A program made the translations under genes and the position numbers. The notes beneath the pieces were generated by a model, which worked only from the letters and a program-made list of their open reading frames with translations, was not told the DNA's origin and made no database searches. From positions 1 through 42,482 of the forward strand of contig CAZDAR010000019.1 in the NCBI GenBank assembly GCA_964503665.1: 42,482 bases of DNA, written 5' to 3'. Of this stretch, positions 8,367 to 16,207 are shown piece by piece; position 1 is the first letter of the stretch; each line of letters opens with the position of its first letter. The DNA comes from 40-80 sp964503665. GTDB lineage: Bacteria > Bacteroidota > Bacteroidia > Flavobacteriales_D > Crocinitomicaceae.

Positions 8367-9679
8367 TTCTCAACAGTTTTACGTCCAATAGATTCATAAA
8401 AGAATCCTTTATTATTCATATCCTCTACTTCGAATAAATTTCTACCATCGAAGATAACCTTATCTTTTAGTATTTCACCTACTCTGTTGAAGTCAGGATT
8501 TCTAAAGATACTCCATTCTGTGGCAATAATCAAGGCATCTGCATTTTCTAATGCATCGTATTCATTTTCAGCAAAAGTAATTTTATCTCCGTATAATGCT
8601 TTTACATTTTCCATCGCTTCAGGGTCGTAAGCCGATACTGTTGCGCCTGCCTCTAATAAAGCATCAATCATGTATAAAGCGGGTGCCTCACGAATATCAT
8701 CTGTGTTTGGTTTAAACGCTAATCCCCAAAGTGCAATGTGCTTTCCGTTTAAATTACCACGGAAGTAATTTTTAACTTTAGGAATCAATATAATTTTTTG
8801 TTCCTCGTTGATTTTCATGACTGCTTTTAGAATTTGAAAATCAAAACCAACTTGATTTCCACTTTTCACTAAAGCTTGAACGTCTTTTGGAAAACAGGAG
8901 CCTCCGTATCCAATACCTGGGAATAAGAAACGTTTTCCGATACGACCATCCGTTCCGATACCAATACGTACTTTGTCCACATCTGCTCCAACCATTTCAC
9001 AAAAATTGGCTACTTCGTTCATGAAAGTAATTTTTGTAGCCAAGAAAGAGTTTGCTGCATATTTCGTTAATTCAGCAGACTTCTCATCCATAAAGATGAT
9101 AGCATTTCCTTGACGAACAAAAGGTTTGTATAAGTCTTCCATCACTTTTTGCGCGCGTTCAGAAGAGGAGCCAATAACCACTCTGTCTGGCTTCAAAAAG
9201 TCATCAACGGCAAACCCTTCGCGTAAAAATTCAGGATTGGAAACGACATCAAAATTAACCGTTGCATTTTTTGCAATAGCAGCGGTTACTCTTTCGGCTG
9301 TTCCAACCGGAACAGTACTTTTATCAACAATAACTTTGTAATCTTTTATAATTTTACCCAAATGATCTGCCACTCCAAGAATGTAGGACAAATCAGCTGA
9401 ACCATCTTCTCCAGGAGGTGTAGGCAATGCTAAGAAAACAATTTCTGCATCGTCAATCACCTCTTCCAATGAAGTGGTGAAGCTCAATCTTCCCGCTTTG
9501 ATGTTGCGCTCGAAAAGAACATCTAACAAAGGTTCAAAAATAGGAACAACTCCGTTTTTCAGTTTTTCCACTTTTTTCTCATCGATATCTACGCAAACAA
9601 CTTGGTTTCCGGTTTCTGCAAAACAAGTTCCTGTTACTAAACCAACATAACCAGTACCAACTACTACTATTTTTTTCAT
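8363..9679 (-). CDS. ugd: UDP-glucose 6-dehydrogenase
   Basis: The protein has 438 residues from the ATG at 9679-9677. A longer frame to 9724 would run into the upstream aminotransferase gene and lacks family match. An AAGGAAA stretch just upstream is a plausible ribosome site. The Rossmann motif GTGYVG is at residues 8-13. The catalytic Cys262 lies in GYGGSCFPKD. VSNPEFLREG and KYAANSFLA are hallmark segments. The C-terminal UDP-binding domain includes LWGLAFKPNTDDIREAP. The enzyme oxidises UDP-glucose to UDP-glucuronate with two NAD+. It resembles the TuaD/Ugd branch more than UDP-GlcNAc dehydrogenases such as WbpA. The stop overlaps the next gene start. Confidence 0.93.
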   Translation of the reverse strand: MKKIVVVGTGYVGLVTGTCFAETGNQVVCVDIDEKKVEKLKNGVVPIFEPLLDVLFERNIKAGRLSFTTSLEEVIDDAEIVFLALPTPPGEDGSADLSYILGVADHLGKIIKDYKVIVDKSTVPVGTAERVTAAIAKNATVNFDVVSNPEFLREGFAVDDFLKPDRVVIGSSSERAQKVMEDLYKPFVRQGNAIIFMDEKSAELTKYAANSFLATKITFMNEVANFCEMVGADVDKVRIGIGTDGRIGKRFLFPGIGYGGSCFPKDVQALVKSGNQVGFDFQILKAVMKINEEQKIILIPKVKNYFRGNLNGKHIALWGLAFKPNTDDIREAPALYMIDALLEAGATVSAYDPEAMENVKALYGDKITFAENEYDALENADALIIATEWSIFRNPDFNRVGEILKDKVIFDGRNLFEVEDMNNKGFFYESIGRKTVEK

Positions 9680-9683
9680 ATTA

Positions 9684-10823
9684 CTAATTTCCTTTTTTTT
9701 CAATGAACTCTTTAACCGTTGCACAGATATAATGTAATTGGTCTTCCTCTAATTCTGTATGAATTGGAAGCGAGATAACGCGCTCTGTTAACCAATCAGT
9801 AACGGGTAAGTCTAATTCATTCACTCCAAACGCATCAAACATCTTCTGTTTATGTGCTGGAACGGGATAATAAATCATTGCGGGAATGTTTTTTGACTCT
9901 AAGTAGTCCTTTAAGCCATCTCTATCAATTCCTTCTAACGTTAGTGTATATTGGTGGAAAACGTGTGTATTATAGATTGCTCTAAAAGGTGTTGTGATTC
10001 CTTTAATTGAAACAAGATGTTTGTCGTAATAATCTGCTGCTTTTCTACGCGCATCGCAATAAGCATCTAAATGCGGTAGTTTGATTCTTAAAATAGCTGC
10101 TTGAATCGTATCTAAACGAGAATTACAACCTACAATATCGTGATAATATCTTTTTGATTGCCCGTGATTTGCAACCATTCTAATGATTTCAGCTAATTCA
10201 TCGTTGTTGGTACAAATTGCACCACCATCACCGTAACAACCTAAGTTTTTAGATGGGAAGAAGGAAGTACAGCCGATATCACCGATAGTTCCGGTTTTAG
10301 AAACAGTGCCATCTTTATGGGTATAATCACAACCAATTGCTTGAGCGTTATCCTCTATTACATTTAGATTGTGCTTTTTAGCAATAGCCATAATTTCATC
10401 CATATTAGCAGCTTGACCGTATAAATGAACAGGGACGATTAACTTCGTTTTTGATGTAATCTTTTGTTCAATTAAATCTGGATTAATGCAGAATGTTTTG
10501 GGATCAACATCGACAAAAACTGGTGTTAGGCCTAATAATGCCATCACTTCAGTCGTTGCAATATAGGTGTAAGATGGTGTGATGACTTCATCTCCTGGCT
10601 TTAAGCCCAACGCCATCATGGCAATTTGTAAAGCATCTGTTCCGTTGGCACATGGAATAACATGTTTGATATTTAAGTAGCCCTCTAATTCCTCTTGAAA
10701 TGCTTTAACATCTGGGCCATTGATAAAAGCAGTGCTATCAATAACGTTTAAAACCGCCTTGTTCACGTCATCTTTTATGTGTTCATATTGCGTTTTTAAA
10801 TCCACCATTCTGATTTCTTTCAT
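9684..10823 (-). CDS. wbpE: DegT/DnrJ/EryC1 sugar aminotransferase (WbpE-like)
   Basis: This 379-residue PLP enzyme has the Schiff-base lysine K192 in FFPSKNLGCYGDGGAI. The cofactor pocket is seen in CANGTDALQIA, PVHLYGQ and EDNAQAIG, and NSRLDTIQAAIL is typical of the DegT family. The closest named match is WbpE, which installs the 3-amino group on UDP-2-acetamido-3-keto-glucuronate using glutamate. That agrees with the WbpD-like acetyltransferase at the operon end. The oxidoreductase (WbpB) that makes the keto substrate is not in this operon. It heads the operon, 4 bp before ugd. Other 3- or 4-aminotransferases of the family remain possible. Confidence 0.85.
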   Translation of the reverse strand: MKEIRMVDLKTQYEHIKDDVNKAVLNVIDSTAFINGPDVKAFQEELEGYLNIKHVIPCANGTDALQIAMMALGLKPGDEVITPSYTYIATTEVMALLGLTPVFVDVDPKTFCINPDLIEQKITSKTKLIVPVHLYGQAANMDEIMAIAKKHNLNVIEDNAQAIGCDYTHKDGTVSKTGTIGDIGCTSFFPSKNLGCYGDGGAICTNNDELAEIIRMVANHGQSKRYYHDIVGCNSRLDTIQAAILRIKLPHLDAYCDARRKAADYYDKHLVSIKGITTPFRAIYNTHVFHQYTLTLEGIDRDGLKDYLESKNIPAMIYYPVPAHKQKMFDAFGVNELDLPVTDWLTERVISLPIHTELEEDQLHYICATVKEFIEKKGN

Positions 10824-10867
10824 CTATATATGTTTTTAGTATAAATAATCCTTTTTTATAAGAATTA

Positions 10868-10875
10868 CAAAAATA
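10868..10875 (-). promoter_or_regulatory. Candidate -7 element of the nucleotide-sugar operon
   Basis: On the minus strand this reads TATTTTTG, matching TAnnTTTG, 44 bp upstream of the aminotransferase ATG. No good -33 TTG is present at the expected distance, so confidence is limited. Confidence 0.4.
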
Positions 10876-11124
10876 TAAAAGCTTATTGACTTATAGGTTG
10901 TTTTCATTAAAAATGAAACATTTAAAACTTGAATAGAAAGGGTATTGAAAATTACCATAAATCATATTCAATGAATAGAATGATTGATAAAAAAGATCTT
11001 TTGAAAGGTCAATATAACCCCTTCTTAAAATTTAAAATTAAGTTAATGAATTACTTTATAAGGTTAAAAAACCGTAAAAACCCCCTGTTTTAATTACCAA
11101 ACTGTTAAATCCATCGAATATTTC

Positions 11125-11154
11125 TTGTAGATGTAGAAAAAGATATTACCTTTG
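11125..11154 (+). promoter_or_regulatory. Bacteroidota-type promoter for the candidate small RNA
   Basis: A -33 TTG at 11125-11127 and a -7 TACCTTTG at 11147-11154 are separated by exactly 19 bp, the preferred spacing for the Bacteroidota housekeeping sigma factor. Transcription should begin near 11160. No + strand protein gene lies downstream until 13628. Confidence 0.65.
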
Positions 11155-11159
11155 TTACA

Positions 11160-11265
11160 GAGTAGTTGAACAACGATCTATGTTGTTCGAATTAGTTTTC
11201 ATAAGTAGTAGTAGTTAGGTTAGGTTAGTTCAGAATGCAGATGTAAATCTGCATTCTGTTTCTTT
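11160..11265 (+). ncRNA. Candidate small RNA of about 105 nt
   Basis: The unit is bounded by a well-spaced promoter (11125-11154) and a strong intrinsic terminator (11231-11265). A 5' hairpin is formed by TTGAACAAC (11166-11174) and GTTGTTCGA (11182-11190) with a 7-base loop. A purine-rich single-stranded middle contains repeated AGT and GGTTA units. A 12-codon frame (11180-11218, MLFELVFI followed by four Ser and TAG) starts in the hairpin loop; it could be a leader peptide or chance. The 537-bp gap 10824-11360 otherwise holds only AT-rich DNA and the operon promoter of the neighbouring genes. I do not recognise a named RNA family. Confidence 0.5.
11231..11265 (+). terminator. Intrinsic terminator of the candidate small RNA
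   Basis: CAGAATGCAGAT and ATCTGCATTCTG form a 12-bp perfect stem with a 4-base loop, followed by TTTCTTT. The T-rich tract is only on the + strand side, so it does not serve the minus-strand gene ending at 11361. Confidence 0.8.
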
Positions 11266-11360
11266 GTACTAATATGAATTGAAGATAACTATTTTAAAAA
11301 CACGAAATTCCTTCTCGTAATTAAACAAACAGTATTCCGTCGAAAAATAAGTTTTTTCTA

Positions 11361-12530
11361 TTAATTTTTTGGATTGGCAAATTTCTTAACGTCATCTCCT
11401 GTGATCTCTATTCCGCACAAAATGATTAAACGTTCGATAATGTTACGAAGTTCTCGAATGTTTCCAGACCAATTGACTTCTTGTAAGTTTTTATACGCAT
11501 CTTTAGTGAATGTTTTTTTGGCAACACCATGCTCTGAGCAAATAGAACTCATGAAGTGATCAGCCAGTAGTGGAATATCATCACTACGGTCATTTAAGCT
11601 TGGAACGTGAATTAAGATAACTGCTAAACGGTGGTATAAGTCTTCTCTAAAACGCCCTTCTGCTATTTCTTTTTGTAAGTCCTTATTCGTTGCGGCTAAC
11701 ACACGACAGTTCACTTTGATATCTCTTTCGCTACCTACACGTTGAATGACATTTTCTTGTAATGCTCTTAACACTTTTGCTTGAGCGGCTAAACTCATAT
11801 CTCCAATCTCATCTAGGAATAAAGTTCCACCATCGGCTAATTCAAACTTTCCTTTTTTATCTTTAATAGCTGAAGTAAAGGCTCCTTTCACGTGACCAAA
11901 CAATTCACTTTCAATTAATTCTCCGGGAATCGCTGCACAATTCACTTCAATAAAAGGCATCTTTTTGCGATTGGAGTTATCGTGTAATGAACGTGCGACT
12001 AATTCTTTTCCTGTTCCATTTCCACCCGTAATTAATACACGAGCATCTGATGGAGCAACTTTCGCAATCATTTCTTTGATTTCTATAATTCCTTTACTTT
12101 CGCCGACTAACGAAGAACCTTTAATTTTTTTAACGGTGGAACGCAAGACTTTTGTTTCCTCCATTAATGCTGCTTTATCAGTAGCATTTCGTACAGTAAC
12201 CAAAATACGGTTTAAGTCCAAAGGTTTTTCAATAAAATCGTACGCTCCTTTTTTGATTGTTTCAACGGCAGTTTCAATATTTCCATGGCCGCTTATCATA
12301 ATAAAAGGTGTTTCAATGTTTGATTTTTGAGCTTGCTCTAACACCTCAATGCCATCCATATTAGGCATTTTGATATCACAAAAAACCAAATCAAAGTGGG
12401 AAGATTGAAGTTTTTCAAGACCTTCTTTTCCATCAACGGCTTCGTCTATTTCAAATTTTTCAAATTCTAAAATTTCACGTAAAGCTCTTCGAATGCTTCT
12501 TTCGTCGTCAATAATTAAAATTTTACCCAT
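11361..12530 (-). CDS. Sigma-54-dependent response regulator lacking a DNA-binding domain
   Basis: This 389-residue protein has an NtrC-like layout. The receiver domain has D8, D9, phospho-acceptor D52, S80 and K102. A linker leads to a sigma-54 AAA+ domain with Walker A GGNGTGKE (169-176), a GAFTSA loop (216-221, classical form GAFTGA), Walker B GGTLFLDE (234-241) and a sensor II segment WSGNIRELRN. It ends about 20 residues later at ANPKN, where NtrC has a Fis-type helix-turn-helix of 60-80 residues. It should therefore activate sigma-54 RNA polymerase without binding an enhancer, as FlgR of Helicobacter does. No kinase gene is adjacent. The downstream 90 bp contain no displaced DNA-binding domain that I can see. 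Confidence 0.9.
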   Translation of the reverse strand: MGKILIIDDERSIRRALREILEFEKFEIDEAVDGKEGLEKLQSSHFDLVFCDIKMPNMDGIEVLEQAQKSNIETPFIMISGHGNIETAVETIKKGAYDFIEKPLDLNRILVTVRNATDKAALMEETKVLRSTVKKIKGSSLVGESKGIIEIKEMIAKVAPSDARVLITGGNGTGKELVARSLHDNSNRKKMPFIEVNCAAIPGELIESELFGHVKGAFTSAIKDKKGKFELADGGTLFLDEIGDMSLAAQAKVLRALQENVIQRVGSERDIKVNCRVLAATNKDLQKEIAEGRFREDLYHRLAVILIHVPSLNDRSDDIPLLADHFMSSICSEHGVAKKTFTKDAYKNLQEVNWSGNIRELRNIIERLIILCGIEITGDDVKKFANPKN

Positions 12531-12601
12531 AATGAATTGATTTTATGCGAAAATATAAAAAACAAAGTGAATTGAATCATTTATTCCAAATGATAATTGA
12601 A

Positions 12602-13558
12602 TTACTTCGATTGCAGTAAGTCTTTGTATTCCTTTAGAATAGTAAACTTGGTATCGTTATGAAGCGCTAAATACTGTTGCTCTAACTGCTGTGGAGCAGG
12701 GATTAAAATAGCTCTTTCTGGTTTCAAACAATCTATATCCATCAATGTTGTGTAACCACTATGTGAGATGATTATTTTAGCTTGTAATAAAATCGAGTCG
12801 TGCTCATCAACAGCAACTGGAATTAGGAATTGAGCGTTACATTCCAGATTAGTAATGCAATATATTTCTATTTTGTTACTTTGTGCATATTCTTTAACAA
12901 TATCTAATAATAATTGATTATAAGGAAAAGGGCCACTTATAACAGCAACGATTTTATCTTTTTTTGTAGATTTCATCGCGTTTTTAAAGCGTGATAATAA
13001 ACCTAAATAGTGTGTTGGAATATTGATGTTAACTGGTTTAGAAAGCTTTCCTGCAAGAGAATGATCTTCATTATCAATAATCCAAACGGATGAAAAGTGC
13101 TTATTGACGAGTCGCTGGTGAAGTTTTTGAATCGATTTGTTGTTTATTGGGAGTTGACATTGATGTGTCATGAAAATAGATGAGACATTTTTAGAATAAA
13201 ATCCATATCGATGATCACTAATGACGAGGTCAATTTTTTCTTTCTCAACAATTTTATCGCATATTTGACGGTCTATAAAGTGCTGCTTTAAAAGTATCGG
13301 AAAACGAAAAATATTTTTAATTACGAGTGAGTTATTGATGGAGAATTTAAAATCATATCCTTCTATCTGATAGAAAGTTACCTCTTTCCCTAAATACCGT
13401 TGGTAAATTTCTTTTTGAGAATCATTACAGGCTATAAAAAGTATGTTGTCTTGCGATAGTAATAGTTGTATTAGAGCTATTGAGCGGTAGACGTGTCCTT
13501 GTCCCCAATTAAGAGGAGAAAGAAGGATTCTTTTCGCACGAACAGTCTCAATTATCAT
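12602..13558 (-). CDS. GT28/MurG-like glycosyltransferase
   Basis: This 318-residue protein has GT-B features. The N-terminal ILLSPLNWGQGHVYRSIAL is the glycine-rich acceptor-side loop typical of MurG-like proteins. The C-terminal ISHSGYTTLMDIDCLKPERAILIPAPQQLEQQYLA corresponds to the nucleotide-sugar binding segment with a family-typical HSG..T. It is shorter than MurG (about 355) and lacks its full signature, so it is not the peptidoglycan enzyme. It probably transfers a sugar in envelope glycolipid or polysaccharide synthesis; donor and acceptor are unknown. It lies 72 bp upstream of the response regulator on the same strand and is divergent from trmB. Confidence 0.75.
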   Translation of the reverse strand: MIIETVRAKRILLSPLNWGQGHVYRSIALIQLLLSQDNILFIACNDSQKEIYQRYLGKEVTFYQIEGYDFKFSINNSLVIKNIFRFPILLKQHFIDRQICDKIVEKEKIDLVISDHRYGFYSKNVSSIFMTHQCQLPINNKSIQKLHQRLVNKHFSSVWIIDNEDHSLAGKLSKPVNINIPTHYLGLLSRFKNAMKSTKKDKIVAVISGPFPYNQLLLDIVKEYAQSNKIEIYCITNLECNAQFLIPVAVDEHDSILLQAKIIISHSGYTTLMDIDCLKPERAILIPAPQQLEQQYLALHNDTKFTILKEYKDLLQSK

Positions 13559-13598
13559 TTCTTAAAGAAGATTTAGCCTTAAATATACATACTATCCC

Positions 13599-13606
13599 TA
13601 TCTTTG
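13599..13606 (+). promoter_or_regulatory. Candidate -7 element of trmB
   Basis: TATCTTTG matches TAnnTTTG and lies 21 bp before the trmB ATG at 13628. The same octamer recurs before four other genes in this window. A -33 TTG is not evident. Confidence 0.5.
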
Positions 13607-13627
13607 CGCAAAATGAGTTGAACAATC

Positions 13628-14308
13628 ATGGCAAAAAATAAGATCCGTCGATTTGATGAAATGAAGAGTATGACCAATTGTTACGAACCTTTGGAGGATA
13701 CGCTTGCTGGCATTCCTTTTCCATTGAGGGGGAATTGGCACAAAGATCATTTCAAGAATGATAATGCTATTGTTTTGGAATTAGGTTGTGGAAAAGGGGA
13801 ATACAGTATCGGCTTGAGCCAACACTTTCCCGCTAAAAATTTTATAGGTGTAGACATCAAGGGTTCAAGAATGTGGATAGGCGCAAAGCGAGCGATAGAG
13901 AATAATTTTACAAATGTTGCTTTTTTACGCACCCGAATTGAATTGATAGAACAATATTTTGCCGAAGATGAAGTAGATGAAATTTGGTTGACATTTTCTG
14001 ATCCTCAACCGAACAAACCTAATAAAAGACTAAGTTCGAGGCAGTTTATCGCTCGTTATAAGTCCTTTTTGAAAAAAGGTGGTCTCGTACATCTTAAAAC
14101 GGATAGCGATTTATTATTTGAGTCCACAGTAGAGGAGATCGAAAAGTACGGTTATGAAATGATCACCTGCACATGGGATTTGTATGGTGAGCTTTCAGAG
14201 AACTTAGACGAACAGACAAGAGAAATTCTAGATATAAAAACGCATTACGAAAAGCTTTTTACAGCAAAAGGAAGTGTCATAAAGTACTGTGCATTTAAAA
14301 TACATTAA
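13628..14308 (+). CDS. trmB: tRNA (guanine-N7-)-methyltransferase
   Basis: This 226-residue SAM-dependent methyltransferase has motif I VLELGCGKGEYS (49-60), FIGVDIKGSRMWIGAKRA (motif II) and the family signature FSDPQPNKPNKRLSSRQF (123-140; PDPWPKKRHxKRR in E. coli TrmB). It forms m7G46 in the variable loop of tRNAs. The length is standard. Its TAA overlaps the convergent anti-sigma-like gene stop on the opposite strand by sharing TTAA at 14305-14308. Confidence 0.93.
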   Translation: MAKNKIRRFDEMKSMTNCYEPLEDTLAGIPFPLRGNWHKDHFKNDNAIVLELGCGKGEYSIGLSQHFPAKNFIGVDIKGSRMWIGAKRAIENNFTNVAFLRTRIELIEQYFAEDEVDEIWLTFSDPQPNKPNKRLSSRQFIARYKSFLKKGGLVHLKTDSDLLFESTVEEIEKYGYEMITCTWDLYGELSENLDEQTREILDIKTHYEKLFTAKGSVIKYCAFKIH

Positions 14309-15531
14309 TACACTACTCGTACTATCACACCTTGGTAAATACCTTTCGTTTCAAAATCTGCTTTTCTAGATAAACTCACCGTCCAAATATAGCGTGCGTT
14401 TGGAGCAACTAACTCTCCAGTTCTATTGTCGATACCATTCCAAGGGTTTTCCACGGAATTAGTTTTAAATATAACTTCTCCTGTTTTAGGATCTATTATT
14501 TGCATTTCAAATGCCTCATCTCTTTCGTATAATGCGAATGGTAAGAATGTTTTATTTCGTTCGTCACGACTTCCTACATTAAAAGCATTTACCGCTAAGA
14601 GATTGTAGTCTTCCCTCACAACAACGTTATAAACTTCATTGACAGGACAGCTATTTTCAATTCCTGAAAAATCAATCTTGACATTTCCTTTATCAAATGC
14701 TGGAATTAAAACTTCTCTTTTAGCACTAAGCTGTTGTCCTTTTAGGCTCCAATTGTAAGACGATAATTCATTACCTATAATTCTTACTGGAACAAAAGGC
14801 AATCCTTTTTCAAAAACAATCTCTTCTGAAATAAAATTCAATTTTTGAGTATGGATAATTTCGAGTGTTTGTAACACATTTCCATCTTTCGATTTCACTT
14901 TATAGATTCCCGCTTTTAGATCACTTGATTGGATAGATTGATGTGCAGCAATAAGGTGCGAACTTTCACTGTTTTCAATTTTAATGGCAACATCATTGTC
15001 GTTTTTCAATTCAATTACTTCGTTGTCACAAATCTGAGCAATCCAATTAATGTGAATTTTAGTTTCAACTGTTGGATTCAATACGCCTGACTCGTCACGA
15101 ACAACGGCGGTCTTTTTTACATTATCAATCGCTTCAACTTTCGTTAAATTGTTAATTTCTAAAGCTTTTTTAATTTTTTCAGTTGAATTTTTTACTGGTG
15201 CTGTTTCTTTTTCCTTAGCTTCAGTCGCAATTATTTTTTCAGAAGTAACATTAACATTTGACTTATCATTGTTAGTTTTAGAGGTGGCATTGTCAGCATT
15301 TACTTCTTTTATTTGTTCAGTTGGTTTTATATTTTGATTTCCAGTATTAAAATATACTATACAACCAACTCCAACAACTAATACACTTGCAGCAACCATC
15401 CACCATTTTAGAGTAGAGGATACTTTAGCAGCACTACTTCCTATTTTAGAAGAAAGAGCTTCCCATGCTTTTGGGTCGTAAGCTTCCTGATGCTGTTCGA
15501 CTTTCTGCTTTATAATGTCTTCAAATTTCAT
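14305..15531 (-). CDS. Membrane-anchored anti-sigma candidate with a CHU_C-like periplasmic domain
   Basis: This 408-residue protein follows the ECF sigma gene by 8 bp. A cytoplasmic segment of about 40 residues (with YDPKAWEAL) precedes one membrane helix at 42-61. A Lys/Thr/Asn-rich linker runs to about 130, and a larger periplasmic part follows. Residues 315-408 resemble the gliding-type C-terminal (T9SS type B) domain: TGEVIFKT, PWNGIDNRTGE, ARYIWTVSL and a final beta strand, to be compared with GEVIFET, GWDGTY, GVYTWKI in the cargo gene at 1-920. The layout of short inside region, one helix and outside sensor suits a transmembrane anti-sigma factor, although no zinc-binding anti-sigma motif is visible. 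The role is inferred mainly from position. Confidence 0.65.
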   Translation of the reverse strand: MKFEDIIKQKVEQHQEAYDPKAWEALSSKIGSSAAKVSSTLKWWMVAASVLVVGVGCIVYFNTGNQNIKPTEQIKEVNADNATSKTNNDKSNVNVTSEKIIATEAKEKETAPVKNSTEKIKKALEINNLTKVEAIDNVKKTAVVRDESGVLNPTVETKIHINWIAQICDNEVIELKNDNDVAIKIENSESSHLIAAHQSIQSSDLKAGIYKVKSKDGNVLQTLEIIHTQKLNFISEEIVFEKGLPFVPVRIIGNELSSYNWSLKGQQLSAKREVLIPAFDKGNVKIDFSGIENSCPVNEVYNVVVREDYNLLAVNAFNVGSRDERNKTFLPFALYERDEAFEMQIIDPKTGEVIFKTNSVENPWNGIDNRTGELVAPNARYIWTVSLSRKADFETKGIYQGVIVRVVY

Positions 15532-15539
15532 ATCTTATT

Positions 15540-16106
15540 TCAATAATCTTTTTTTATTTTATCCTTTAAGGCTTTTTGTAGATTCATTTTCGCTTTTGCT
15601 AAATTTGACTTGGAAGTTCCTTCTGTCACTCCAAGCATTTCAGCAATTTCTTTGTGCGAATAATTCTCTATCACAAATAAGTTAAAAACCGTACGATAGG
15701 CAGGACTTAAATTCGCTATTTCCTTCATGATAATAGACGTATTTAGTTCTTGAATATCCTCCTGGTCAAAGTCTTCAAATGATTCACCGGTATCTTTAAT
15801 TACCGCTTCTTCACTTAAAAAAAGTGGGTCACGTTTCGCTTTTCTGTAATAATCGATACATGTATTCACCACTATTCGTTTGACCCATCCTTCAAAGGAA
15901 CCTGTGTTTTCGTATTTTTTTAACTTGTCAAAGACCTTAATAAATGCGTCTTGCAATAACTCTTGGGCAGTGTCTCTGTCAGAGGTATAGCGAAGACAAA
16001 CCGTCAACATTTTAGAAAAGAAAAATTTAAATAACGCTTCTTGGCTCGCTTGCTTATTATGCAAACACCCTTGAATAATAGTATTTAATCTCTCCTTTTT
16101 GTCCAC
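15540..16106 (-). CDS. ECF-type RNA polymerase sigma factor
   Basis: This 188-residue protein contains sigma region 2 (about 24-92: YTSDRDTAQELLQDAFIKVF, then FEGWVKRIVVNTCIDYYRK) and region 4 (about 128-180: LSPAYRTVFNLFVIENYSHKEIAEMLGVTEGTSKSNLAKAK). There is no region 1.1 or 3, as expected of extracytoplasmic-function sigma factors. It would redirect RNA polymerase to an envelope-related regulon. It is followed at once by a single-pass membrane protein, the usual place for its anti-sigma factor. No -7/-33 pair of the housekeeping type was found upstream, so it may transcribe itself from a different promoter. Confidence 0.93.
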   Translation of the reverse strand: MDKKERLNTIIQGCLHNKQASQEALFKFFFSKMLTVCLRYTSDRDTAQELLQDAFIKVFDKLKKYENTGSFEGWVKRIVVNTCIDYYRKAKRDPLFLSEEAVIKDTGESFEDFDQEDIQELNTSIIMKEIANLSPAYRTVFNLFVIENYSHKEIAEMLGVTEGTSKSNLAKAKMNLQKALKDKIKKDY

Positions 16107-16158
16107 AAGTTTGTAATTAAAACGCTAACTTATTGAAATGGTTGCTTTTTGGTTAAAT

Positions 16159-16192
16159 AAAAAAACCTGAGGGATTATGCTCAGGCTTTTTA
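16159..16192 (-). terminator. Intrinsic terminator after trxA
   Basis: Read on the minus strand, CCTGAG and CTCAGG arms (16166-16171 and 16180-16185) enclose an 8-base loop and are followed by a T7 run. It lies about 20 bp after the thioredoxin stop. A T4 run on the other side makes weak bidirectional action possible. Confidence 0.8.
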
Positions 16193-16207
16193 AAAACATT
16201 CGTGTAT

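Noticed and set aside
11160..11265. tRNA or tmRNA fragment, because of GTTCGAATT
   Set aside because: The surrounding bases cannot form a T arm of 5 bp or a cloverleaf; the arm pairs with an upstream GAACAAC instead.
11965..12330. 121-codon + strand frame opposite the sigma-54 regulator
   Set aside because: It is the shadow of the conserved receiver-AAA+ linker and Walker region on the other strand.
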